A stretch of 64,000 nucleotides of DNA, from contig NC_053390.1 in assembly GCF_905171765.1 (NCBI RefSeq), positions 307,586,984-307,650,983 on the forward strand, in the 5' to 3' direction. How positions within the stretch are numbered: the stretch's first letter is position 1; each line of letters opens with the position of its first letter. Below, in pieces: positions 1 to 10,489 of this stretch. The stretch comes from Bufo bufo (taxonomy: Eukaryota > Chordata > Amphibia > Anura > Bufonidae). The notes under the pieces were generated by a model. That model did not search any database. It worked only from the letters and a program-made list of their open reading frames with translations, and was not told where the DNA came from. The position numbers and the translations under genes were made by a program.

Positions 1-174
1 GGGGATAACTAATTAGTTTTCAGTTTCTGTCTCGCTGTACTCCAGCATGCCCATAGAAATGAATGGGCGCGTTTCCTACCAGCCACTCCATCCATTTCAG
101 GGCTCCACAGGGCACCGGGCTTCCGTTCTTGTGATCAGTGGCAGTCCAGCGGTAGGACTCCAACTGATCTCATA

Positions 175-482
175 GTTATCACCAGGGGCGTAGCTAATGG
201 CTCATGGGCCCTGGTGCAAGAGTTCAGCTTGGGGCCCCCCCCTTCCCTCAGTGCTTTGTGGCCAAGGGCAGGAAGCGCATAGCCTTCATGCTGCCTGAGG
301 CTAAAATTGAAACGGCACCCCTGCCCCATACCAAATTTTTTATTTAACCCCCTTCCCTTGAGCCAGAGGTGTAACTTGACCAGCATGGACTTTCTATAAT
401 ACTGGTGTCTTCTTCTCAGGCTCCTGGGCCCGGTAGCGACTGCTACCTCTGCACCCCCTATAGCTACGCCCCTGGTTATAAC
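175..482. mobile_element. hAT-type MITE with 8-bp target duplication
   Basis: The body (183-474) begins CAGGGGCGTAGCTA and ends with the inverse TAGCTACGCCCCTG. It is flanked by gttatcac (175-182) and gttataac (475-482), an 8-bp duplication with one mismatch, which is the hAT signature. No transposase is encoded. A relative with the same terminus lies at 15424-15700. Confidence 0.8.
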
Positions 483-931
483 CTAACCTATGTATAGGAG
501 ACAACTTGTTGTCACCAGAATACCCCTTTTATGCACTCATTTTTTGAGTCTAGTCAATCTAAGGGGCAGCCGCAGATCTAGGTGTAATCTGCAGTGTCAA
601 AATCTGCACCAAATTTTGCTGTAGATTTTGGTGAGTGGATGATGCAGCTCCAGAGAACTTTAGGCCTTTTGCGTATGACCGGATCCATTTTGCTGCCTGC
701 AAACCATAGCGATGCATACTACAGATACCGCATAATACGGACAAGACATGCTCTACAAAACAGACAAGACATGCTCTACAATATGAGACATGGCCACACG
801 TATGTGGACGTCACACGGTTGACATCTGTGTGCTGTCCGCATTTTTTGCAGCCCCGTAGAAATGAATGAGTCCGTGTCCATCCGCAAAAACTCCGGATGC
901 AGACCAAAAATATGGCAGTGTGCAGGAGGCC
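483..931. other. Non-coding DNA, probable MITE debris
   Basis: No gene is seen. A short near-tandem duplication of 'acaagacatgctctacaa' occurs at about 740-780. Phrases typical of the frog MITEs elsewhere in the window ('gtgctgtccgcattttttgc', about 830) suggest an old, half-preserved element. Confidence 0.4.
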
Positions 932-1420
932 TTACGGCTGTTTCACACTTGCGTTGTGGCATTCTGGTTTTGAGATCCGGCAGAGGATCTCATAACCAGG
1001 CCAAAATGGTTCAGTTTTGTCCTCACTCATTGTCAATGGGGACAAAACTGATCAGGATGTATTCTGTTCCATTTTGTTGCGTTTTTTGACTGGACACAAA
1101 ACCGCTGCAAGCTGCTATTTTGTGTCCGTTCTGTGAAATGGAACAAACCAGATCCAGCAGCAAAATCAGTGTCAAAAGTCAATGATGCAGGGTAAAAAAA
1201 AAAAATCGGATCTGGAAAAAATGGATCCGTCACCCAATGACTTACAATGGTTTTAGTTCCGGATTCGGTTTGTTTCATTTCAATGTAACATAACCGCATC
1301 CTAACGGAAAGGGTGCATCGGGATGTGTTAATATCAAACCGAACTGTTTTGGTCCAGTTTTGATATCCTCTGCTGGATCTCAAAACTGGAAACCAAAACG
1401 CAAGTGTGAAACAGGCCTTA
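932..1420. mobile_element. Palindromic MITE, first of a chain
   Basis: The left end reads TTACGGCTGTTTCACACTTG and the right end CAAGTGTGAAACAGGCCTTA, so the ends are inverted copies. The similarity continues inward (ggcagaggatctca against ctgctggatctcaaaac). Its right end TTA is shared with the next element. There is no coding capacity. The TTA(A) junctions suggest a T2/Kolobok-like family, which is an inference. Confidence 0.7.
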
Positions 1421-1524
1421 GGCCTAGTTCACACTTCAGTGATTTGGTCAGGGATTTTTATCAGTGACTGTGAGCCAAAACCAGGTGGAGCCTAGAGAGG
1501 GATAAGATAAGACTTGTTCTGGCT

Positions 1525-1563
1525 CCTTCTGACGAAGCCTTCAAGGTGAAACGCGCGTCGAGG
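1525..1563 (+). ncRNA. Hammerhead-ribozyme-like motif
   Basis: The core CTGACGA (1529-1535) fits CUGANGA. It is followed by a small stem (GCCT 1537-1540 with AGGT 1544-1547, loop TCA), then GAAA (1548-1551), C1552, a GCGC loop and GTC (1557-1559), where cleavage would follow C1559. CCTT (1525-1528) can pair with GAGG (1560-1563) as stem I. A1536 would have to bulge, so the motif may be slightly degenerate. The very short stem III matches the minimal hammerheads of Penelope-like elements. Confidence 0.5.
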
Positions 1564-2108
1564 TCTTGCGCTTGGGGCTTTTCCCCTCCTCTTGGTCAGA
1601 CCATGTCTTCAGGTACGTCCCTTGTATAATGTGATCATGGTTATACTGTAATGCCACATTGTCTATACTAGACCTATGTTACATACTGAGGTTGGATGTT
1701 GGTAATTTTTTATCCACTTTGTATTTCATACATAGTTATACTGGGTCTTATACTGTGGGCCTCATATTAAATGGTGGTCATAGTTTATTTTGTAGCAATA
1801 GTTTCACACCATAATCCCTTATAGGGGTGGGTGGTGTATATTATTATCATTATTTTTGTTATGATTTTTCTTTTTTATTCTTTTGATATTTTTGACCATT
1901 TTGTGTGAGGCATAGGGTATAGCCTTTTATCCGGAGACTGTTATCACAGTTCTAAGGAGTAACATGGTTGTCCAATGAGGTTTTGCACCTCGCTTCTCTG
2001 TGTATCTTTTTTCCATTTTGGCCTTTTTCTCCATATTTTATATATAATATTGAAATAAAGTTGTTATAATTTTTCGATATTTGGTCCCACTGGTTTTTTG
2101 CTATGACA
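1526..2108 (+). mobile_element. Insertion with 12-bp target duplication, probable Penelope-like fragment
   Basis: The insert is bounded by a perfect 12-bp direct repeat, ttgttctggctc (1514-1525 and 2109-2120), and interrupts a palindromic MITE. Its left edge carries a hammerhead-ribozyme-like motif. The rest is AT-rich, with aataaag near 2054. Penelope-like elements are known to carry minimal hammerhead ribozymes in their terminal repeats, and variable-length duplications fit target-primed insertion. No reverse transcriptase is present, so the family assignment is inferred from the ribozyme motif and the duplication. Confidence 0.5.
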
Positions 2109-2175
2109 TTGTTCTGGCTCACACCTGGTTTTGGTTCATAATCTCTGACCAAATCACTGAAGCGTGAACTAGGCC

Positions 2176-2407
2176 TTAGGCCTCATGCACACGGCCATTG
2201 TTTGGGTCCGCATCCGAGCCGCCGTTTTTGCAGCTCGGATGCGGACCCATTCACTTCCGTTCCGTGGCCCCGCTAAAAAAAATAGAACATGTCCTATTCT
2301 TGTCCGCGCTTTGCGGACAAGAATAGGCATTTATATTGAAGGCTGTCCGTGCCGTTCCGCGATTTGCAGACCACAAAACACACCATGGTCGTGTGCATGA
2401 GGCCTTA
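2176..2407. mobile_element. Palindromic MITE, third of the chain
   Basis: It begins TTAGGCCTCATGCACACGGC and ends GTCGTGTGCATGAGGCCTTA, which are inverted copies. It shares its TTA with the elements on both sides. The centre carries a small palindrome around 'cttgtccgc...gcggacaag' (2299-2321). Confidence 0.75.
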
Positions 2408-2817
2408 GGCCTTATTCAGTTTTTCGTGATTTTCTGCGGACCCATTGACTTTCAATAGGTCCGTTGAAAACTCGGCTAATGCACCGTTTGTCATCCGCGT
2501 CCGTGATCCGTGGTTCCAGTCCGTCAAAAAAATATAACCGGTCCTATTTTTTTCACGGAAAACGGTTCGCGGACCCATTCAGGTCAATGAGACCGTGAAA
2601 AAATGCGGAGGCACACAAGATTGTCATCCGCGTCCGTGCATCCGAGTCCGTTTTTTTCCTATCATTTGCATGGCAAACTTGACAGACTTTTTTTTACTTT
2701 CCTTCATGCCTGGTGATCCTCCAAAAATAAAAGAAAGACACACGGAAACAAAAACGGAACAACGGAACCCCATTTTGCGGAACAGACCACAATAACGGTC
2801 GTGTGCATGAGGCCTTA
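2405..2817. mobile_element. MITE, fourth of the chain
   Basis: The right end GGTCGTGTGCATGAGGCCTTA-like terminus equals that of the preceding element. The left end (TTAGGCCTTATTCAG) is more diverged. The interior has the same 'cggacccattgac' type phrases as other MITEs here. No gene is seen in it or in the following 300 bases. Confidence 0.55.
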
Positions 2818-3111
2818 GACAAATCAAATCCCTGGATGAAGAGAGGATGTGAGCTGAAAATATGTTTGTCACCCGAACAGTGATAATTGGAAAATGTAAA
2901 TTTAAAAAAATCTAGTAATCCTCTCCTCCAAAACTGGTTGCAAATTACTTATGTTTTACATTTACTAGTGGATTATGGAAAATCCGTGGTAAAAACACAC
3001 CTTATAGCCTATGTCCGCTCAAGGTGTGCAAATCCAGGAAGCTGAGATATGGGGAGGGGATAAGTAAAGTCCTAGTTTAGCTATCCATGTGCTAGGTGGT
3101 CCTTCCCAGAC

Positions 3112-3292
3112 TTAGGTTACTGTCACACAGTCAGTGTTTGATCAGTAATTTGCATCAGTGATTCCGAGCCAAAACCAAGTGCAGGTCAGAAACCCAGAAC
3201 AGGTGCAGATCTTTCTCTTATCTCCTGGTTTTGGCTCACAATCAGTGATTTAAGTCACTGGTCAATCAAACACGGACTGTGTGAACGCGGCC
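3112..3292. mobile_element. Short palindromic MITE, uninterrupted relative of the 1418-2178 element
   Basis: It begins near TTAGGTTACTGTCACACAGT and ends ACTGTGTGAACGCGGCC. It shares the internal 'gagccaaaacca' and 'cctggttttggctcacaatc' blocks with the split MITE at 1418-2178. It lies in the zfhx2 intron downstream of the second coding exon and acts as a natural empty-site comparison. Confidence 0.65.
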
Positions 3293-3518
3293 ATGCAATA
3301 CAAATTAATTCGGAGTTCCCTATACTATTAACAATATAATAAAAGCACAGTAATAGCTGAAGTGCCATATAATGTGAGGACGCTTCCCATATACCATACC
3401 AAATTGGGATTAGGTGCCATCACACCTTCGGAATTCAGAGGTAAATAATAAAATACCCAATATTTTGTGCCATCTACAGTATATATACTTAAATGATTGC
3501 CCACTCTGTATACTTCAC

Positions 3519-4069
3519 CTTGTAGACACGCAGGCTCTCTTCATGTCCCCCTCCTTGCACATGAAGCTGGATTTTCTCTCTGCTGTTGCTTTCATATCCA
3601 CACAGGTTACATCTCAGGTGCAAAGGAGGGAAAGAAGAAGCCTGGCTATATCCACTGATGGGAAGCTCTGCAGCTGAAGCCTGTGCAGTGGCCAGAGCTG
3701 CACCTCCCTCTCTCATATGGGCAGCTAATTGATATTTCTGTGCATGTTTGTCGGTTTTCAGGTGCAACTGGAAGTTAGCTTTAAGCTGGGTACTGTAAGA
3801 ACAAAGACGACAGCAGTGCAGGTCTCCTCTGACTTCTCTCCACTCCCTCTCAGGTAGAGACCGGCCTCTACTGGCATGAGAAAGTAATCCTTCCAGACTA
3901 TCGGTGGTGAAACAGCGGCACACCAAACAGCGGAATGCCCCAGGAGATAGTTCTTCATCAGGGTTTGAAGAATCTGGTAAGGATGGAGGTGCAGGAATAG
4001 CTATTCCAGAAGAGTTTACTGCATTCACTTGTGAATTTGGCTGGGGATCTGGAGTAAGAAGGCTACAAC
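3519..4069 (-). CDS. zfhx2: zfhx2, second coding exon (internal, partial gene)
   Basis: This is an internal exon of the zinc-finger homeobox 2 gene, a large nuclear DNA-binding regulator with many C2H2 fingers and homeodomains. It encodes three fingers: FRCLVC...LLSH, HCCRLCSYSTQLKANFQLHL with TDKHAQKYQLAAH, and LRCNLCGYESNS. These match the ZFHX2 paralogue (RSLPE.EW, DKHAQKYQLAAH.REGG) better than ZFHX3 or ZFHX4. The acceptor (TTTGCAG, ending at 4070) opens the exon with two bases that complete a codon. The donor AAG|GTGAAG ends it in phase 0 after ...RVYK at 3519. Length is 551 nt. The next exon, and all homeodomains, lie beyond the left edge, so the downstream intron exceeds 3.5 kb. Confidence 0.92.
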
Positions 4070-4601
4070 CTGCAAAGTAAAAGGGGGAAAAGCAATACAT
4101 GTATTACTACAAAAGCATGCAGATATAAAATAACATAGTAGATCAAAACCATTCTGTGCATCAGCATCTTATGCCACCATTTTGACTTTTACACTATTTT
4201 ATGTCTTACTCAGAGACTGGAATATGATTTTCATCTATAGTGAAGTACTGTGATTTCACAAACAGATAGGTTACCCTTTCTTTTGCAAGAGTCTTTGGTT
4301 ATTGCATACTTTTTCCCATGCAGCGTTGTCAGAAAATAAGTTTGCACATACCACCCACTACCTGAGAACCAGTACCCTGCTCCAGAAATTTCATATATTA
4401 GAATTCAGTTTTATTGAGTTATAATTACTTTTTTATGTTAAAATATTTGCATTTTTTTTACTTCAATGCCAGGTTTGCTGGCTGACTGATTGACATTGGT
4501 TACTATTTATCTGCACTGTTGGCCAAAGTTCATTGACTATATATTTCTTTAAAACTATTATATACTTGTAAAGTGTATTTGTTACCAATGCATGTTCTCA
4601 C
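4070..4601 (-). other. zfhx2: zfhx2 intron between the first two coding exons
   Basis: This 532-bp intron has donor CAAG|GTGAGA (exon end at 4602) and acceptor TTTGCAG (ending at 4070). It is phase 1 on both sides, and splicing joins ...TQ-G-CSLL.... I see no repeats or genes in it. Confidence 0.88.
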
Positions 4602-6696
4602 CTTGGGTTCCAGTTGAGCTGAAGTGCATGGGATTGAAAAGAAGTGGGTGATCCAGTCCCTGATCTGGTGCAAGTGGACTTCCATAGAATGGAAAGTTTT
4701 CTTGGCCCATTCCTAGGCCCTGGTGAAGCAGTAGTACATTCTGCATGTGCTTCTCACTGGTCATATGTATGCGTAAGTTGCGGGAAATGTTGGTTTCATA
4801 ATTACACACCTTACAGTGCCATGATGCCTTTTGCTTAAGTTGCCGGTCAGGGGGTGATGTTTGACTTCCTTCAACCTGTCCTGTATTCACTGTTGGTGCT
4901 GCTAAAGGTGGAACTGATGTGTTGGCTGCAGGGCTTGAACCTTGGTAGCCTTGGAGATTGGCCAAGTGTTTGTCAGATTGCATGTGTATGGTGAGGTTTC
5001 CTTTAGTAGTTGTAGAATAATTGCAAGCTTCACAACGATATGGCTTATAGCCACAGTTGTAGCTTTCCCCTCGTGCCAAGCGTGGATGTTGCTGGCCACT
5101 GTGGCAATAAGAACAATGGCTATGACTTTCTGGATGTTTTTCCTTCATATGAACATCTAATGTTTGTTGGTATTTATAATGCCAGTTACATTTGGGACAT
5201 TTAAGAGTTTTACATGAATTGCGAGAGTGTAGCAAGGAAAGCTGGCCTTGAAGAGATAGACTTTGGAATGGTTGGGGGCATGAGGATGGTGTGCATTCAT
5301 CGAAGGCCAAAGGCCCACGGTCTGCATCTGTTTGGTTACCCCCTTTGTCAGAGCTATGAAGAGCTCCCATTTGTAACAAGGAATTTGTCATCATTGGACC
5401 ATAGAAGCTTTGGTTTTGGTTTGCAATTAGCTGCTCACTAATGTCTGAGATCTGTGAGGCAGAAGGGTTGCTTTCTGGCATATCCTCTCCCTCTCCCTCA
5501 ACATCTTCACCCAGCACCTCTGTTCTTGCTGAGTACCAGTTTTCTACGCTGTTCTTTTCATCTTTGTTGGCCTTTGAATCTTTGGCTTCAGTTGAATGGG
5601 ATGTTACTGTGGATTCACATTTGTGATAACTTAGAGGTGAGGTGGGAACCAGGCCCATAGAAAGTTTAGGACTTTCTGGTTTCCCTTGAAAAGTCACATG
5701 ACTTTTGGTTTTGTTATGCTTTGTGTCCTTCATTAAATCTTCTAATGTTCCAGACTGTTCGGTTGCACTTTGGATTACATCTAAGAGTGGGGTGTCTTGA
5801 ACATCAGAAAGGGCAACATTCTCTGGCTCCTGGCCAGCAGCTAACACAATGTGGCTTTTTTTTGGTTCTAAAAGGCTGAGAAAAACTTGCCCACTTGATC
5901 TGTGAATGATACCAGAGGTCCCCCCTGATGCCAAATGATCTTGATATGGGTGCTCTAATCCATGGAAGTGGGAAGCATGCAATCCCAGCTGCTTTCCACT
6001 TCGAAAACTGAGCTGGCAAGGGAGACATATCCATGTACCATCCACTCTTTGTGTCCTTATGGACTCCTCAGTTGATTTGTGTCTTAAATTATCTTCCTCT
6101 TTTTGCTCTTCTGCTTCATTTTCTTTGGATTGGTCTTGTTTTCTGGGCGAGTTGCCAGGCGCCGTTTGAGTAAGTTCGGCTGCCTCAGCTGAGGTATGTA
6201 GGGATTTTTGGTTAGAGCGAAAGCCTTGGTAGGTGGCGGTGAGACGAAAAGAGGTGAGTGGAGGACGTGACAACAATGTGCTTTTAGGGGAGTCCCGTGG
6301 TGACTCACCTTCCTCCTCTTCCTCACTTTTTAGGAGGTAGACAGTTCCATCACTAGAAAAAAGCACATGTCCCACCAGGGCCTCCCCTCTGTCCTCATTC
6401 TCCTCCTTGTAGTTTGGCTGTACAGGAGATGAGAGCTTTGGCAGATAATTTGGGTGAGGAGAAGTGGGAGTCACAGGTGGCTGCAACAAGGAGGATGTCG
6501 GGGTGACATCTTGATATCCTCCTCCAGCAGCAGATACAGAGGAGGAGGCTGAGGAGGACAATTCTGGAGAAGGGTTAGGGGGTGGGAAAGGGTTATCTTT
6601 GGTGGTTGTTGGGAAAAGGGGTAAATTGAGGTCCAGAGGCCAGGAGCTTCTTTCATCCTGCCCAGAAGTGGCAAGGAAGCATTCATCAGCATCCAT
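4602..6696 (-). CDS. zfhx2: zfhx2, first coding exon
   Basis: This exon encodes about 698 residues of the N-terminal part of zinc-finger homeobox protein 2, a nuclear transcription regulator. Counting from the ATG at 6717, an acidic run (EEEEEGE) is at 132-138. A first C2H2 finger spans 231-252 (CLPC...HASHFH). The strongly conserved block [20 protein letters not shown] starts at 497, with fingers at about 507-528, 562-584 and 635-657. The [19 protein letters not shown] region between the fingers is diagnostic of ZFHX2. I chose MDADECFL (6696) as start because a splice acceptor (GTGCAG, ending at 6699) lies just upstream. The in-frame ATG at 6717 would fall inside the intron. The spacer between fingers 1 and 2 (about 260-490) is low in complexity and probably poorly conserved. 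Confidence 0.93.
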
Positions 6697-6725
6697 ACCT
6701 GCACAGTTGATATGCAAGAATCATC
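6697..6725 (-). promoter_or_regulatory. zfhx2: Splice acceptor before the zfhx2 start codon
   Basis: On the minus strand a pyrimidine-containing stretch leads to AACTGTGCAG (ending at 6699), followed by GT and the ATG at 6696. This implies a spliced, at least partly non-coding 5' leader further right. The polypyrimidine tract is short, so an unspliced start at 6717 remains possible. Confidence 0.6.
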
Positions 6726-9123
6726 TCAGACACAGCCCTGTGTACAGAAGAAGAATACTTATGTTAAATAAAAAACATAAACAGGCAATAGTAATTGATA
6801 GTAAATCACAATGCTTTTCAGTGTGTAGATGATTAACATGACTATCACAGTTTTCTGCACGCTCTATCAAATAGGTTATAATTTGGAGTATGGACTACAC
6901 GTGAAAAGCACTATTCATGCATGTGTGGTGGTTAACACAAGAATAAATTTATGTAGAATTTGCCTTGGGCTGTATGCGGGATGGGGAACAGTCACCTGCC
7001 TCTCTGCCTTGAAATAATTTGGCCAATCTAATCTTTGACAAGGAATATGTTATGACAAGGTAAGGGTTAATTGCTGTTCTGCTGGTCTCTCTCCTTCCCC
7101 CCTCCCTGGAGTCCTTATAATTCTGCTCCCCACAGAGTCTGATGTTGAGGTGATTAAAGAGCTGTGAGCCCGAGCACATTAGCATGTTAATGAGTATGGA
7201 AATTATTAACTAAAGAGTTTCATTCTACAGCTTGAGAGAAGAGGTGGGGGGTTTAATATAGGGTGGGGGGTGGGGTGGGGTGAAGCACTGGTGCAAGAAT
7301 GGGGGGGCGAAATTGTTGAGGAAAGGAATAAAAAATAACGACAGCACGAGCTTTGCTATTGTAATCACACGATCAAGCTGCCATATATCAAGATATATGC
7401 GCCTGTACCCACCAATATCAATGAATACCTCCGTAAGAGCTCAATACGGAGATGTCCTCATTATCGATAATCACTTTAATTGTTTACACTCCTCTTCATA
7501 ATCAGAACCCAAGCCAGCCTCAACTAGCCAATTTATGCAGCCTTCACCAGCCAGCATAGCAATGAGCAGCCAGTGCAGGGACAACCACGTAATGCAGCCT
7601 TGCTCTTTAAAATAGATTGTCTAAAAAAGAAACAAATGTACCGGTTTTCCAAAAAGACTGTATTTGTTACTACTAATCAAGCCTTATGGCACAGAATTGA
7701 TTCAGAAGAAATGGATTCATTCTAAAAGTTCACAGCCTGTCATGGTCCATGCACTTGCTTCGTTATGTGTATGCAATTGTCTTATTACAATATTTCAGCT
7801 ACTTGTACACTAGTCAGTGAGCACCTTCTTCTCCATCCAAGTGCCCAGATTAATGTTTTTCCTTTTAACTAGTGAGACATACTTATGTTAATCTCTTCCC
7901 GTGTCAGCCAATTATTGTTTTCCCACAGATCAGCCCTTCAGTGGTGTTTAGGGCTGGATTTACAAAAGAAAGTTTTTAATGTTTTTGAAGGCATTGGAAA
8001 AACAACAGTTTTACCAGCTGCAATATTCTTTGCTGGTGGTGAAAACTGGTAATGTGGCAAAAAACACATTCAGCTTTTCCAGGGTGGTTTTTCCCATGGC
8101 CCAAAAACACAACAACAATGCATCAAAAATGTCCTGTGTAATCCCAGCCTAATTGTGCCAGTAGGCCTGAATATATCAGCTGAATTGGTTGATATTGATT
8201 TAATGTTCATAGGTCAATTTAGGCTCTATTCACATTAGTTTTATAGGTTTGGTTCATACAAGCGCCATGACAGCTATGCCAGATCTGTGAATTCTGGAGG
8301 AGGGTTCCTTTATTCTGGATGGCAGGTAAAGGTCTTCAGTGCACTCTGGGCAGAGCTGATTCACTGTTACCAGCTCTGAAACCTCAGTGGGAGGTCTGGA
8401 GGTGTGAAGATGCACCGAAAACCTAATTTGCATAAAAATAAAATTAAGCATTTCTCAAGATTAAATGACCACGTTTTCACAAGAAAGGTATGGTTATGTT
8501 TCAGGGTACCTACCCTACATGGTGATATGCTTACATTAGATATTAGATTCCCTTTAAAACTACTGGAACCTCTAAATGAAACTTACAAATGTTAATGCAG
8601 AGATGCACATTAATGTATTGTTGGCTGTACCTGGGACTGGTGAGGGTCTAATGTGTATGAGGAGCTCCCAGCTTTCCCCTGACAGATGATGCTGGGAGAG
8701 AGACGGATCGAGCTAATCCAATTTTTTTGCCCAATCCTTTTGTTCTCCCATGAAGAAAGATGCAATTGGCACTGTGATGCTGTCCAATTTGATTGGACAG
8801 TGTGACACTCAAGTTGACTCCCTGTTGAGGATCACAACACAGGCGTTTGGCGGCACACAGTCTGAACTGCATATTGGAGGCGGACAAGGGGGAAAAAAAG
8901 CATGCTGGAATCCATTGCTATAGTTGGGTAATGGTGGCCACTGTTTCTAGCCTCCTTTTGCTGCCATACATGTTCCCTCCCTGGGGAGGAGAGCATACCT
9001 TTGTACAGAACCTGACAGAAAAATACCTATGCCTCAATTTGAAATCAAAAGTATAAAGTAATAGTGCCATGCACCTCTGTTAGAGCCTTATAATACAGCC
9101 ATGTGCTTGAACCCTAAGAGTTC
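6726..9123. other. Probable zfhx2 5' intron, no gene seen
   Basis: No coding region or clear transposon is visible. The stretch 7020-7225 contains TTTGACAAGG, TTAATTGC, AGCATGTTAATGAG and ATTATTAACTAAAG. This homeodomain/TCF-like AT-rich composition resembles conserved non-coding enhancers, but I cannot test conservation. A G-rich run of short G-tracts lies at about 7245-7280. Confidence 0.4.
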
Positions 9124-9868
9124 TTAAAGGGTTTCTACCACCAGAAATACTGTTATGTAGCTGACTGACATTAGCGATGCGCTAATGTCAGCACTACATA
9201 ACAGTATGTTTCTAACATTAGTCCCTGCAGCCGTTTTTGTAAAAAAAGCACTTCTATCATATGCTAATGAGCCTCTAGGTGCTTTGTGGGCGTAGAATCA
9301 GCACCTAGAGGCTCCGTGTACTCACCCTTTATCCTGCCCAGGTCCTCTGTTCTGCCCACCCAGCTCCTCTTGATTGATGCCACGGTCCACCGCATCGTTG
9401 ACGAAATCCCGCGCCTGCACCGTTCACTTCTGTCTTCGGCGCAGTGAGTAAAGGCCGCTCTCCTGATGCCGGCTTCCTCACTGTGGCGTAGTCGGCGCAG
9501 GCACAGTAAGGAATCCGGCATCAGGAGCGCATCATTCACTTACTGCACCTGCGCCGAAGACAGAAGTGAACGGCGCAGGCACGGGATTTCATCAACAATG
9601 CGGTGGACCGTGGCATCAATCAGGAGGAGCGGGCGGGCAGAACAGGGGACCTGGGCGGGATAAAGCGTGAGTGGACGGAGCCCCTAGGTGCTGAATCTAC
9701 GCCCACAAATCACCTAGAGGCTCATTAGCCTATTATAAAAGTGGTTATTTTATCAGAACGGCTGCAGGGAGAAATGTCAAAAACATATTGTTATGTAGTG
9801 CTGACATTAGCGCAACGCTAATGTCAGTCAGCTACATAACAGTATTTCTGGTGGTAGAAACCCTTTAA
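9124..9868. mobile_element. Large palindromic TTAA MITE (T2-like), about 745 bp
   Basis: It begins TTAAAGGGTTTCTACCACCA and ends TGGTGGTAGAAACCCTTTAA. Inverted similarity runs almost to the centre: 'gctgactgacattagcg', 'agcacctagaggct', 'gacagaagtgaacgg' and 'gatgccggc' blocks appear on both arms around about 9495. TTAA plus AAGGG termini fit the amphibian T2 MITE family. No transposase is present; open frames inside are palindrome shadows. Confidence 0.85.
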
Positions 9869-10294
9869 ACAGGATGTTATATCTAAGTAGGTATCAGACC
9901 ACAATATGGACAACTCCATAGATGGCACAATAACAATGCCAACAGGAGTTGTAATTTTTCTTTCTCCACTAATTAAGGTGGACATTTTGGAGGAACTGGG
10001 TGAACAACTAATGTGTATGGGGGTCGGAGAAGAGAAAAATCGGGCATGTTATCAACATGCCTGATCATTTTGTTCTCGGGGTGGATAAGTCACTACCAGA
10101 GGTTTAGTTCCTTCTACCTAATGACATAAACACTTCCATGCTGGGTTGAGCCAAGTGTACAGGAGCATGAGAAGCAGGGGCTGGGAACAGATGTCAGCCA
10201 GATGGGTGTTCTTAAGTCTAAAATAGAGCAATATTATAGAGGGAATACTCATTTACAACACAGCTGTTCTATCCAGTTGTGCAAACCTTGTGGC
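9869..10294. other. No gene seen
   Basis: Unremarkable AT-rich sequence leading into Tc1-derived sequence. Confidence 0.5.
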
Positions 10295-10440
10295 ATCATA
10301 CCCAAGAGGACTGGAGGCTGTAATCGCTACCAAAGGTTCTTCAACTAAGTACTGAGTAAAGGGTCTGAATACTTATGTCAATGCAATATTTTAGTTTTTC
10401 CTTTTCAATAAATTATCAAAGATTTCGAACATTCTATTTT
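10295..10440 (+). mobile_element. 3' end fragment of a Tc1-like element
   Basis: The text 'actggaggctgtaatcgcta', then 'gtactgagtaaagggtctga' and 'cttatgtcaatgcaatatt', resembles the 3' end of a common vertebrate Tc1 family as I recall it. No terminal repeat pair survives here. Confidence 0.5.
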
Positions 10441-10489
10441 GACTTTTTTTTATTTTAGCAGAAGGGTGCAACGTAAAATGTAAAAAAAA

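Larger units (their letters stand above)
1418..2178. mobile_element. Palindromic MITE split by a retroelement-like insertion
   Basis: The left arm begins TTAGGCCTAGTTCACACTTC. The right arm ends with its inverse, GAAGCGTGAACTAGGCCTTA. Both arms carry the inverted 'gagccaaaaccagg' / 'cctggttttggttc' block. Without the insertion at 1526-2108 the element would be about 170 bp, which matches the uninterrupted relative at 3112-3292. Confidence 0.75.

Noticed and set aside
1..3518. A third zfhx2 coding exon left of 3519
   Set aside because: I saw no zinc-finger or homeodomain coding on the minus strand here. The space is filled by MITEs and an insertion.
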